Origin: Juglans regia
Lineage: Eukaryota; Streptophyta; Magnoliopsida; Fagales; Juglandaceae
Reading direction: 5' to 3'
DNA: 64,000 nt
Assembly: GCF_001411555.2 (NCBI RefSeq)
Contig: NC_049916.1
Location: 4,278,001-4,342,000, forward strand
Below, in pieces: positions 1 through 11,659 of the stretch (position 1 is its first letter; every line of letters starts with the position of its first letter). The notes under the pieces were generated by a model, which was given only the letters and a program-made list of their open reading frames with translations, was not told the origin of the DNA and did not search any database. Made by a program: the position numbers and the translations under genes.

Positions 1-1685
1 TACGACATACGTTTGAGTAAAACCCTTCGCCACGAGTCTCGCCTTGTATCGGTCGATGAAACCATCAGCCATGTATTTTATAGAGAACACCCATTTGCAT
101 CCCACTATCTTCTTTCCTTCCGGTAATGGGACCAACTTCCAGGTGTTATTTTTATTTAAGGCTTCTAGTTCTTCTTGTATTGCTTGTGCCCACTTTGGAT
201 CAGATAACGCCTTCTCAACACTACTGGGAATATGGCAGGAGGATAATGTTTGAGTGAAAGTCTTGAGAGTCTTGGACAGACTTTGAGTAGACACATAATT
301 TGCAATTGGGTACTTGGATTTTCTTTCTTTCTCATCTAGAGAGTATCTATTTGGTGGTTTCCCACAGTTGTGTCTGAAAGGCAACACATAACCAGTAGAC
401 GAATCTAGGACATTAGCATGTAAAGGTGAAGTGGGAGTACTTACCTCGGGGACATTCTCAAGAGGAGGAAGGTCTTCGGGTACTGAGGAGTGAGGGGACT
501 CTGTATTTTCCAGTTCTCCATTTTCGGCCTCTTCATTTCCAGGTTCTTCATTTCTCAATTCTACATGTTCATTTTCTGGTGATACATTGTGCGGTTCAAC
601 CTCTCTATTTCCAGTTCCATGCTCATCTGCGGGACAATTCTGAGCCATCAACCAATTCGACTCTTCCACTTGAGTCTCCCCCTGAAGGGAAGAATTGGGT
701 ACCAGTGAAAAATAAAAAATCTCGGACTCCAAGAAAGTAACGTCCATGGTGATATAGGTTTTGTTGGTAGTAGGATCATAGCACCGGTGGCCCTTTTTAT
801 GTAAACCATATCCCAAAAATAAGCACCTAACTGCACATGGATCCAGTTTGGTATGTTGATTCTTGTGGAGATGGACAAAGGCAACACACCTAAAAGTTCT
901 AGGAGGAAACATCAATATGGTAGGTAGGGATATATGAGTAGAGAGGATTTGTAGGGGGGTTTTAAAGTGTAGAATTTTAGATGGCATATGGTTGATTAAG
1001 TACACGGCAATAGCAACAGCATCCCCCCAATGGCAACTCGGCACCTTTGTTCCAAGAAGTAAAGCACATGATGTTTCTAGAATGTGCCAATTTTTTTGCT
1101 CGGAGACACCATTTTGTTGTGGGGTCTGAGAGCATGATGTCTCATGGAGGATACCATGTTGTTGGAAATAGGCCTAAAATCTTTGGTTGATAAATTCACC
1201 ACCATTATTGGAACGAAGAATTTTTATCTTGGAGGAGAATTGAGTCTGAATCATAGCATGAAATGCTTGAAAAATGGTGAACACCTCGTCTTTGGTTTTC
1301 AACTGGTAGAGCCATGTCATTCAAGTGCAATCGTCGACAAAACTTACAAACCAACGGTAACCAGAGGAAGTAGTTATCAAGGATGGCCCCCACACATCGG
1401 AGTGTATCAAGGCAAATGGAGTATTAGTTTTATTCAAGCTAACTGGATAAGAAACTTGTTGGCTTTTAGCCATGATACATGTATCACATTTAAAGTCTAC
1501 ATTCTGCAAACATGAAAATAAATCTGGGAATAAATGTCGTAGATATACAAATGATGGATGCCCAAAGCGCCTATGCCATAGCCAAATCTGTCTTTCTTTG
1601 CTACTGGTTTGATGGTGCGTGTGATTTGCTTGCCCAGGCTGAAGTCATCCAAGTAATACAGTCCCCCCCTTAGTACCACGCCCAA
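1..1685 (-). pseudogene. copia integrase and start of reverse transcriptase, degraded
   Basis: Minus-strand fragments show a GAG-pre-integrase zinc-binding segment (CDTCIMAKS) and the integrase core opening (HSDVWGPS, with FVDD a little further on) between about 1320 and 1510. An acidic linker follows. Near the left edge is the conserved copia RT entry: WAQAIQEELEAL, then NNTWKLV, GCKWVF and KARLVAKGFTQ. The coding sequence changes frame several times. The RT catalytic part and RNase H are outside the window. Confidence 0.88.
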
Positions 1686-1761
1686 TAATCTCCTTGTTGA
1701 GAACTTGTAGAAGACAAAAAGAAAAGTATATCAGTACGACACAATTAAGCTCTTCAGTAAC

Positions 1762-3063
1762 TTAACTCACAGACATCAACTTATTTGAGAGAGATGGAAC
1801 AAGAAGCATGTGACATAAAGAGAGAGAGGGAGATAGGGACTCGGTTCCAGCCCCTGTGACTGGGTAAGTTGCCCCATTGGCATTGGCAATGCAGGTCCTC
1901 CTCGGTTGAGTTGTGTTGGAGAAGTCATTTGGATCAAATGTCATATGGTTTGTCGCCCCCGAAGTTGATAATCTAGGCGCCATCATACCGAGAAGTAGAG
2001 CTACAAAAAACTTGACCATAGTTACCTTGATCCGGAATTGAAGTGGAAAGCTCTGCCACGGGAATAAGGGCAGTTGAGATTCAGCAATGGCCACCACTGC
2101 TCGACCTATGACCTCTTCAATCATAGGAGCATCTCGTTTCTTTCGGGCTTGTAATTCATGCCACCAGTCTGGGTAGCCATGTAGTTTGAAGCAGGTGTCC
2201 CATATATGTTTTGTACTCCCACAGTGAGTACATTTATTCCCATCAGAGTGACCCTTGGATTGTGAGAATGACCCAGACTTCACCAAAGTTTGTGACTAAC
2301 TAGATTTCACGCCTTTGATGGCCATAACAGCACCACTAGCCATTGTCTTCGCTCCCGATGCCATCATAGATTGTCGGATATCTTCCCTACAAATGTGAGC
2401 ATATGCCTGCTCAACTAAAGGGAAATGTTTCAGTTGTAGAACATCGCTCCAACCATTATCCAGTCGGTCATCTAGTCCGTCGAGAAAAATGTACACTCAC
2501 TCCTCCTATAGAATTGAGTTGTAGCTTTGTATGTCGGTTGCACGTTCCATTGGATTTGGACGACGAAAATCAATCTCTCGCCACAAACCCTGTAGATTGT
2601 TATAGTATTTTTCTATGGATCTGCCTGCTTGTTTCATCCGAGATACACGACGTCTGAAATCATATACTTGCGAGGTGTCAGTTCCATCAAAGTATGTTCT
2701 GGCAACAGAGTCTCATACCTGCTTAGCCGTTGGGTAGCGAATAAAGTTCACGACCAAGGAATAGTCCATTGAGTTTATCAATCATCCTTTTACCATGGCA
2801 TTCTCAATGCGCCACTTACGAAATGATGGGTCAATTTCTGGTGGTGGGGAGTAGTCTTCTTTTATATATCATAGTTTGTCTTTCCCTGAGATATACATCT
2901 CAACAACCTGGGACCATAATCCATAGTTGGAACCATCCAACTTGATGCTTCTTGGAACCATCGGGGAATCAATGATGGGTGATGAAGAGGTCTAGGTCCT
3001 TGTCAAGACCTCTGTCATTTTCGATGTCAAATTGTCAAGGATAGTTTTAGTGGAGTCAGCCAT
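1762..3063 (-). pseudogene. copia gag and protease, degraded
   Basis: A start codon at 3063 opens gag, but a stop follows within about 25 codons; gag similarity then continues across several stops and frame changes. The region 1762-2286 encodes a CCHC zinc knuckle (CTHCGSTKHIWDTC, CX2CX4HX4C), followed by the aspartic protease region. There the usual DSGAT-type active site reads TSGATNHM, so the catalytic Asp is replaced. Frame breaks plus the lost Asp make this a non-functional polyprotein remnant. It is read from family pattern only. Confidence 0.85.
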
Positions 3064-3119
3064 GGATGCCGAGCAATTTGGACCCCTGCCTGATCAAGAA
3101 ACAGGGAACCTAAGATCAT

Positions 3120-3131
3120 GCTCTAATACCA
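3120..3131 (-). other. Primer binding site (tRNA-iMet type)
   Basis: The minus strand reads TGGTATTAGAGC immediately inside the LTR. This is one change from the usual plant initiator-Met primer binding site TGGTATCAGAGC. It fixes both the element's orientation and the LTR boundary. Confidence 0.88.
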
Positions 3132-3323
3132 TGCCAAACATAATTTTCCAGGATATTTATTCCATAGAATAGAGTACAAGATATAGAGATACAAGAAACT
3201 ATTTTTGGAAGTTATTCTTCTTCTATATAGCATCTACGGCTATAATGATCTTTGACCCTTGATTGAAGGGATTCCAACATCTAAGATTTCTATAGCTGGC
3301 TAATTACATGACTCGCGCCAACA
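3132..3323 (-). repeat. 5' LTR of the copia element
   Basis: On the minus strand this 192-bp segment starts TGTTGGC and ends TTTGGCA, the short inverted TG...CA termini typical of LTRs. It contains a TATATAG box and an AATAAA-like poly(A) signal. The inner end abuts the primer binding site and the outer end abuts host intron sequence. The partner LTR is outside the window, so identity between the LTRs, and hence age, cannot be read here. Confidence 0.85.
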
Positions 3324-3346
3324 GTTTTCTTCTGTTTTTTTTACAG

Positions 3347-5818
3347 GACAATACGACCAAAAATGACTCTGCCGATCTTCCTAAGAATTGTGGCGCTCGG
3401 ATTCTTGGAGTAATGCTCTTAAATACCTTGTTTATATATATATATATGCATAAATGCTTCTACATGCATGTCTTTGAGTATCTGTGATCGATAGAACGTA
3501 CTATACATGCTTGGTTTTTTGCCAAGTGATGGTACTAATTAGATTAATGCATATTCTTATTTCCTTATCAAGAATGCATATAAAAAACCAACTGGCGAAC
3601 ACCAACTGGAATATTGATCGGATTAGCTAGAGATCAACCTTACACCATTTTATATATATCTTCACTGATTACTGGCGACTGTACAATATTCTTTTATCTT
3701 ACTCATGTAGGGAGTGAAGTGCAGATCATATATATATATATATATATAATTAATCTTCGTTTATGTTTTCTTCTTTTCTTTTCCTAGCTCCCTTCTCTAT
3801 TTCTTTCCTTTTTGCCTTAAATATTGTTTTATTTAGAGAGAGATTCTGCCATTTGAAAGGCATGACATCACTTAACAATCGTAGCACTCTGCATGAAGAA
3901 GAGAGTGATATTTTGCAAATACGGCCAGTTGCTCAACAGAACGTAATATATATTTACAACTTCCATTTCTAGGGGACGTTTGATTCTTTTTTTGGCAATG
4001 AAAGTCAACTGTTAGCCAGAAAACTAAGAGCCAGCAAAACATTTAAAGGCCTAGCCATTAATATTAATGCTGGTATATATGCCAATCTTTATAACCATGC
4101 AGGCCGGTGCTCGATCAGAACTTCTATTTTCTGGGAATGAAGACCACCTCAGCAGCATTTGCATCTGCCGTTATCAATATGCTCCCCGCCATAGCCTTCA
4201 TAATGGCCATCATGTTCAGGTACAAGCTGTTTAATTCAACTCATGTCTCATTCACATGGTAAAATGTAAAGTTACTTTTAGCGTTAAGAGCCACCAACTG
4301 GCCTGCCGGGGACTCTACTTGGGCCACAAAACATATATCATTTCTAGTGGTCCAGAAACTGCGCTAACTAATCATCATTTTGCATTCACCAATGAACTAA
4401 TAAAATAATATTCTCTTGAAAATTCTGAAAACAAAAGAGGCCGTGTGGTCAGGTGTTTCACTTTTCCCCGAATATTCACACTGGATTTTGATGTGACCTA
4501 GCTAGTATTATTGTAAGTTGCAAAAGTAAAAGGCCAGGCGGGAAATTTTAGTGGGAAAGAAACTGAAAAAACAAACCTCCATATATATGCATTTATCAAT
4601 AATGATTGCAGACCGGGATATCAGCCTCAAAAACATGTCATGTAATCGATCATTTTTCATTAATCAGGTTAGAGACCGTGAATTTCAAGAAGTTACATAG
4701 TGTAGCTAAGGTGGTGGGCACAGTAATCACGGTCATGGGAGCCATGGTCATGACTTTGTACAAAGGCCCCATCATCGATTTCATGAAGGGGAGAGGACAG
4801 AGCCACCACAAAACCAGCACCCAGTCCTCCGGGGATGATCAGCATTTGGTCACCGGCACCTTAATGCTCCTAGTCAGTTGCAGTAGCTGGGCTGGTTTCT
4901 TCATATTGCAAGTGCGTAAAGTAGCTAGTAAACCTTGGTGTTAATTATTTGTAATCCATGATTTTGACATACATTTTTTTGGTGAAATTAGTATTTGAGA
5001 ATTGTGGTCCTTGTGATTCTATGATCAGTCGTTTACGTTGAAGAAGTACCCGGCTGAGCTATCTCTCACAGCATGGATATGCTTAATGGGCATGGTGGAA
5101 GGTGCAATCGTGACGCTTGTGATGGAACGTGACCTCACCGTCTGGGCTATTGGCTGGGATTCTAGGCTCATTGCCCCTGTTTACTCTGTAAGCACCAATT
5201 AATTAAGTTTTAGCATAATTAACAAAAATACTAAAGACAACAAGCTAGCTACGGGCAACGTTAATCCATGAATATTTCAAGTACACTACTAATTAATTAA
5301 GCCTGCGGCCTTCTGTAATATATGTAGGGGATAGTTTGCTCTGGAATCGCATATTATGTACAAGGAGTTGTAAACAGGGAACGAGGCCCCGTGTTCGTCA
5401 CGACTTTCAGTCCACTGTGCATGATCATCACTGCCGTTCTAGGCCTCATCGTTTTAGCCGAGCAAATCCACCTTGGAAGGTATATATACGTACATATATG
5501 TGTGTGTGTGTCTTGATTTTCATGTGTTGATTAAAGACACGTAATACGTTTGTTGATGTGCTGTGCTACAGTGTAATTGGAGCCATTGTCATAGTACTGG
5601 GGCTTTACACAGTGGTGTGGGGTAAAAGCAAAGATATTCTTCCAAACTCAAAAGGTATCGTAGCCGATGAGAAAGGAACCTCCCAGGAGTTGCCGATCAC
5701 AGTCGACATAACCAGTGCTAATAGATCATCATCAATCGCCAGTATTGATCACATCAACAAAGATGTAGTTGCCGGGGTGTCAAAGATTCCAGCAGCATTA
5801 ACAGTCCCCCATCCCTAG
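3347..5818 (+). CDS. WAT1/UMAMIT-family transporter, copy 1 (exons 2-7)
   Basis: This is a member of the plant WAT1-related (nodulin MtN21/EamA-like, UMAMIT) membrane transporters, known for amino-acid or auxin transport. Exons: 3347-3409, 4103-4219, 4668-4911, 5029-5187, 5328-5479 and 5572-5818. All junctions are GT-AG and the frame stays open to TAG. Typical motifs include FLEPVLDQNFY, ASAVINMLPA and LAEQIHLG. Exon 1 is not in the window because a copia element fills intron 1. The gene could still work if that large intron is spliced out. Relative to the second copy it has a one-codon loss in exon 4 (HE replaced by Q) and a few substitutions, such as Lys to Thr at the start of exon 2. The intact frame argues for recent duplication or continuing constraint. 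Confidence 0.9.
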
Positions 5819-6317
5819 GGACGTTCTTTAATTTGAGAGAGTGATCTTTAATTATTTACAAATCATGATGACTCTTTCTGATCTTCGTCTCCGAGTACTA
5901 GGACTCACGCATGCATATATATCGCGCGCGCGCGCTTTAAATATGTATGTATGTTTTGAATTTTGAAGTTCGTCGAGATCGATTATAGATTACGATCGAT
6001 GTGAGACATGAAAATAAGAGATTATATATAACTATTATATATGATATTGTACCCTGAGGTTTGGATACTCCATTTTCTTTTTATCCTACTTTTGTTACTT
6101 TGGGTTAGTTCTAATATTCGTAAAAGTATATACTTGTGCCTTACGCACGAAAGATATTGCTGAATCAAGAATATTGGATATTTCGTATGTGTTGTTATGT
6201 TGGCATCTGATTTTATATATTCAATGAATAACATTCCATATTCTCAGATGCTCAACCAAATTGCTGAGAAATTCCATCAATTGGGTAGCTAGCGGCTACG
6301 AAGCTGGCTATAGCATT

Positions 6318-6441
6318 CACAATAAAAATGAGCATTTGTAATGAATTATTTGTGACGAGAATAAATTTATTTTAATAGAAAATTTAAATCATTTTTGTCA
6401 GAAATAATTGATCACCACAAATAAATAATTTTCTTATAGTG
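6318..6441. mobile_element. 124-bp CACTA-like MITE
   Basis: The segment starts CACAATAAAAAT and ends ATTTTCTTATAGTG, giving imperfect terminal inverted repeats of the CACTA type. It is flanked by the 3-bp direct repeat ATT (6315-6317 and 6442-6444). The right duplication copy lacks the segment, which supports a true insertion. There is no coding capacity. Confidence 0.65.
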
Positions 6442-7924
6442 ATTTAATATTAAAAATCTTTCTGCATGGTTATCCTCTAGCTAGCTAGATTGGGAGGTGG
6501 GGACGATCTGTATTTAACTAATTAATTAATTCGGTTGAAGAACCACATTTTCCTGCTTTTTTTAAAAAAAAATTTATCGATATCGCACACGAGCTCTTGG
6601 AAAATGAGTTTCAACTAATTAATTAATTTCAAGGCATGTGATCATGAGTTTGCAGTAGGGAATTGAATATTATTATACGTATTCATGCCAATGTATAATC
6701 TTTTTGATGAAATATTTGCAATATTAGAGAATTGATACATATTTCCAAAATATCTTTTCTTTTTCTTTTTTCCTTTCTTTTTCATTCTTTAGTTTTTCTT
6801 TTTTTTTCATTATTTGCTTTGAAAGATCGGTACGTACTACAATCGATTTTTTTATATATTAAAAAATAATTACTTTTCTTCTTTCTTTCTTTCTATTTTT
6901 TGTATGAAAGAGATATCACATCTCGTATCATGTGTTAGATAAATAACCAAGATAGATTGAGGGGATCAAAGAAGTCTGATTTCTTGTGTATAGGAGCAAT
7001 GCTACTATTCATTTAGATATTGTCATCCTCGACTACACTTGTTAACATGGTTGTTGTAGTATGTATCTCATATTGAGTGGAACACGTATATAGAGAAAGC
7101 AGCTTGATGTCGAGAGTGAAGGAGAATGGAGTGAGAGGAGGGTAGCGTACCAAGCGAAGCGGAGCATAACGACGGTACAAGTTGGGTATTATTGAAATTT
7201 TCTAATACCTCTATATGGCCAAGGTTAGTATAAATACAACATTATGTAACCCTACTTTGATAGTTAATAAAAATTCAGACCACGCTCTTGTAGATGTAGG
7301 CATAATGCAGAACTATGTTAAATCTATGTGTTTTCTTATTTTCTCTTTTTCGTACTATTCATCATAATTGTCACACATAGCATAACAATGGTCTATTTAA
7401 AATAGCTTCATATGTCAGCCATTTAAATGATAATCATTTAAAATGTGTCACATAACAAGTGAAGTAGCTAGGGAGATACTGCCCTTACCTAGACATGATG
7501 ACATATATTTTCCATTTGCTTTCGACCCTGCCCGTCGGTTTGACAGGCGCGCGAATTTTCCCAACCACCATTTGATCTCAGTGCCCAAAAACAACTAACA
7601 GAGCCTATGCCCAACTTCCTCTTTACATTCCTTCTCACCCATAGAAATTTCTCCTTAGATCAACCAAGATAAAGCACCAACATATGCATGATGATCAGTT
7701 TGTATGTTACAATACTCAACTTGACCCTTGAGGGCCCAATATATGCATGGCCTTAACCAAGGAGATCCATGGCACCTATCCAAAGTGACCCTCGGCCACG
7801 GTCGTGGATCACTGCACAAATCAAGGTTGTGGATCTACATGGATTCATAAATGAGGAGGAAATGGATGATGTAGCCTAGAGATAAAAATGAAGAGGAGAG
7901 AGGCCAAAAACCGGTTTTATATAG

Positions 7925-8065
7925 AGTAATATTAGTTATAGTTATGACTCGTATAAATACTGTGTATTCCTTTTAAAAAATAGAGATTCATTTTTCATAA
8001 ATTAATTTTTCTTTGTGTCGACTCATTTTTTTTTTTTTTTTTAAATGAGTACTTAGACGTGACTT
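7925..8065. repeat. MITE, AGTAATGTTA family (copy a)
   Basis: A 140-bp AT-rich non-coding repeat with the same core (a run through aatagagattca, then aaattaattttt) as copies near 18532, 24603, 50355 and 61289. It is shared with the right duplication copy at 24603, so it was inserted before the duplication. Confidence 0.5.
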
Positions 8066-9075
8066 TGGTTATTTTATGACTGCAAATATATGATATAGGC
8101 CGGTTGAAAAGATGGATTTCGGTTGTGGATATTTTACACTGCAAATTTATGACTTGGCTATTTTATCAAGGAAGTTCAAACGAGTCCGGGTGACCGACCG
8201 TTGAGCTCTAAGTATAATTGAGAATGATAAAAAGAGAGAATGAGAGATGGACAATATTTTTCCTTATAATAGAAATAATAAAAACACGACAATTACACAA
8301 TTTTTGCACAATTACTTACTAAAATAATTTTTAATTTATTTGAATTTCATTTGGTTTGATAGATTTAAATTAAAAAATAATAATACTTTGATTAGAGAAT
8401 TATAAAAAATTACGTGATAGTTATATCATGCCCTTTTTCGTTGATATGCAAATTAAATGGAAATTAAAAAGGATAATGAATCAATGATATCCTTACACTT
8501 CATTTACTATTATTTTACTATATAGTTATTTTTTTTCTTTTTGCTCTTTGAATCTGAACTAAAAATCACAGAATTTGACATTCTTACATAATATAATAGA
8601 AAATAAATTTAATCAACTAATGTAATTATCTAATTGAATTTATTTTTAATTAAATTATATGATTATATTAGTTGATTAAATTTTTTTTTTTAATTTTTAA
8701 TTCATATTCAAATAGTAAAATAGATGGTAAAATAACAGTAAAAGAAACGTAAGGAATCGTTGACCAATTAAAAAATGCAATGAGACCCACGTTTTTCTTT
8801 CCTTTTTTCTTCTTGGTATGTCTTCATGCTGTCGTTTGCGAGTTGCTGGTGGCTTGTGAAAGCTCGACAATTTCCACGAGCCTCACTTGTATTGGCCTGT
8901 GTCAATTGTCAAAGCCTCTCGTCTCTACCTATTGCACTCCCCAAACCCACTAGATTGATAGCTTATCTCTCTCTCTCATTCATCCGTCGTCTCTTATTCC
9001 GTGGAGAGAGAGAAATCAGAGAGCCCGAGCATTATTTAGAAGGAAGATAAAATGAGAGTGAAAAGGTGGAGAGAG

Positions 9076-9184
9076 ATGGTGATATGGGTATTTGGGTATG
9101 GTTCTCTCATTCGGAAAGCTGGCTTTAACTACGATCAGGGCCCCGATGGGTTCATCAAAGGCTATCGCCATGTCTTCTATCAAG
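9076..9184 (+). pseudogene. Gamma-glutamylcyclotransferase (ChaC-like) exon 1 relic
   Basis: This is the duplicate of exon 1 of the gene at 26246. It encodes the N-terminal FGYGSLI substrate-binding loop and ends at a GT donor (9185) that runs straight into a CT repeat. Exons 2-8 are gone: homology ends at 9257 and CACTA transposon sequence follows. Of the few differences from the complete copy, several hit conserved residues (Trp to Arg in GSLIW; Leu-Val to Pro-Asp before GFIKGY), as expected after loss of function. An in-frame ATG at 9052 would add eight residues; the intact copy lacks it. Confidence 0.9.
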
Positions 9185-9270
9185 GTCTCTCTCTCTCTCT
9201 CTCTCTCTCTACGCAGCTGCGTACTGTTCTTTATATTTTACAAGTTTGATATAGTGGATATAAATAACTG

Positions 9271-10167
9271 TTATAATTTAAATATCAATAGAAAGTGGTG
9301 TACAACCTTTCGCATCACATTATGCTTCTTAGTTGTCCATCTTGATTCATGGCAAATGGGACACTCGTTCCGCTGTTCATTCTCTCGTCGAAATAACACA
9401 CATTTATTCTTACATTCATGTATTACGTTGTAGTCAAACCTAAGTCCTATTTTCAACTATTTTGCTTCATAAAAATTGCAGAGTAAAATATTGTCAAATA
9501 GAAGTGCCTCTTTAAACAACTCGAGCAACATATTGACAATCTTGATAGATACTCGGCACATGGATTTTATATGAAACAGTCTAACTGTAAATTACAACTT
9601 GTTGTGCCTTCTACATCCTGGATATGACTCACACTGTGAATCATTATTCTACAAACGTGTAAAAGTGTTACGGCCCGAATCATTTGAATTTGATGCGTTT
9701 GTATCACCTTCATCCATAAACATTCATGCACCAATGTCACCCAGCATTTACTCCATATCCTCTTTGTATTCATCACCAACAACCTCTACATGTACATCTT
9801 CATCAATATCTTCTTTTTCGTGTCGAGACCCAAAGGACGTTAGATATGGTTCTCCATGTAAGACCCAATCAGTATAACATTGGTCAATACCTTTGACAAA
9901 CAAATGCTCTCTCACCAAGTCTATCTTATGAGAACGCAAATTCTTACATTGTCGGCATGGGCATCTAATACGACCGTCACTATCAACTATATAGGATGCA
10001 AATTCCAAAAATTTCTTAAGACTTTCAGCATATATATTGTAATCATCACCAAACCGATCTCTAACTTGCATCCAACTCTTATCCATGTCTAATATCCTAT
10101 TACAAACAGTCACATGCATCAACAAGTAAGCATTTATCTTACATATTGTGCAAATTCTTTCTTTCAC
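9271..10167 (-). pseudogene. CACTA TNP2-like transposase, N-terminal part
   Basis: The first minus-strand segment (10167-9748) carries the transposase-associated domain: MDKSWMQVRDRF, FLEFA, then IRCPCRQCKN and a following HL-type helix. After frame changes, downstream sequence near 9300-9450 has the next conserved block, ECPICHESRW with an upstream KCVLFRRE. This order matches plant En/Spm TNP2 proteins. Only about the first 300 of the usual many hundred residues remain; the DDE catalytic core is missing. The gene is truncated at the duplication junction. Confidence 0.85.
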
Positions 10168-10619
10168 TGGGTAGTTGATCCTATTTCATTCGGAATTGTA
10201 AGATCATAATCGCCAACCTACCAACTATTATATGTCATATCCAACGAAATTTCAGCAGCATCTCCTCATAACTCTCTAAATATGCTCGTTTGGTCGTGTG
10301 CACCGACGAGTAATACGTTGATGCACCATAACCGAAACTAGATATCCAGAAAACAATATTGGAAGATTCTACCAAAATCATGATTTCTGACGCAACAGAT
10401 ACAGTTTGATAGTTTGCGATAATGATCTTACAATCCCAAACTGTCTACTCTGGACAATTCAAGAATTATCAATCAACCGTTTAACAGGATTGATAACTCT
10501 CGAACTCCCGAATGGGTCTAAAGGTTATTTCAATGTGACATACAAGATACGATAATATCACACAACAACAATGCAAAATACGATAATACAATTATACAAT
10601 ACAACCAAATGTATTTTAA

Positions 10620-10912
10620 ATATTATGTATTTTTATTATTATTTTATACTATTAATATTTTTTTAAGTATAGTATTTCTTAAGTATTAATAATTCTTATA
10701 TTTATTATTTTTTAAGTATTAATTATAATTTAAGTATTACCTATTTTTTAATTATGCATTATAATTTTTTAATTAATTGTTTTTTAAGTATTGTTTTTAA
10801 TTTAAGTATTAATAATTCTTATGTCTATTATAATTTAAGTATTAAATATAATTTAAGTATTACTTATTTTTTAATTAATTATTTTTTAAGTATTATTTTT
10901 AATTTAAGTATT
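10620..10912. repeat. AT-rich degenerate tandem repeat
   Basis: Repeated short units built on TTTAAGTATTA(A)T fill this stretch. It separates the transposase fragment from the first cluster of CGTTCGAACG-like motifs. No coding sequence is supported. Confidence 0.6.
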
Positions 10913-11659
10913 ACAACTCAAGAGTACAACCATTCGAACACGTAGAAGTCTGTTCAAACGGAAAAATTCGTTCGAACGGAAACACATACTGTTCAAACGG
11001 TTGCAACCCAGATTTCAGACGCGAAATAGAGACAAAAAACAAACTCAGAAAACAATTCACAACATCACAAATCAATTCACAAATGAGATAAACACACAAA
11101 CAGAAAATTATATATGCAAAACATGACAAACATACCTTCAAATAACTTCGAATAGCAACTCCAAACACTCCAATAAACACATACACAATATATATATAAA
11201 CTATAAAATCAATAATTTGTTTGAAAATTAGTTAATGTACAATGTAGATTAACAAAAATCATACCTTTAATTAATACAAGTGTACAGTCATCTTTTTAAT
11301 GTGCATAGAATGAAGGATTACTTGAAGAAAACGGAGACTATGCAAAGGAGAATAGAGGAAATGAGGGACTGACGGCGGCTGGAAGTGTTTAAACTTTTCA
11401 TTTAGTGTTCAAACGACAATATTTGATGGTCGAACGTGAAACATTTCAGAGCACATGTTTTCCCACTTCACAATTTTTCGTGAAATCGTTCGAACGGGAC
11501 TAAAGTACCATTTGAACAATAGTCTACTACTCATTGATTGGCGGGATACATTCCCACCACTATTTCAGGAGGCACCAAAAGCCCTAGAAACCGTTCAAAC
11601 GTTTTTCTTCAAACGCTCAATCGCTAATATGGCCTTCGAACGATAAGTACATACCGTTC

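Larger units (their letters stand above)
1..3323 (-). mobile_element. Ty1/copia LTR retrotransposon, 5' portion, inserted in UMAMIT intron 1
   Basis: Reading leftward on the minus strand there is an LTR (3323-3132), a tRNA-Met-type primer binding site, then gag, a zinc knuckle, protease, GAG-pre-integrase/integrase and the beginning of reverse transcriptase, where the window ends. This order (integrase before RT) is diagnostic of copia elements. All coding parts contain stops or frame changes, so the copy is not autonomous. The DNA right of 3323 is the 3' part of UMAMIT intron 1: it aligns with the intact second copy from 18378. The element therefore landed in that intron, antisense to the host gene. 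The other LTR and UMAMIT exon 1 should lie to the left of the window. A 5-bp target duplication would be GTTTT (3324-3328) repeated beyond the missing LTR. Confidence 0.93.
5819..9075. other. UMAMIT copy 1 3' region and intergenic DNA
   Basis: No coding region is supported here. The first part is the probable 3' UTR, including an alternating CG tract at about 5922-5934 that is also present in the right copy. The rest is AT-rich and aligns with 20901-26245, apart from the transposon insertions listed separately. From about 8770 onward lies the promoter and 5' UTR of the truncated cyclotransferase gene, with a short CT-rich stretch near 8969. Confidence 0.7.
3324..9257 (+). repeat. Tandem segmental duplication, left copy
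   Basis: This block aligns almost continuously with 18378-26415. It carries UMAMIT exons 2-7, the intergenic stretch and exon 1 of the gamma-glutamylcyclotransferase gene. Differences are mainly discrete insertions: a 124-bp MITE here (6318-6441); a CACTA element, a hAT-type MITE and another MITE in the right copy; and about 190 bp of intron 3 present here near 4340-4530 but missing in the right copy. The homology stops at 9257, where CACTA sequence begins. The left limit is hidden by the copia insertion. Confidence 0.93.
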
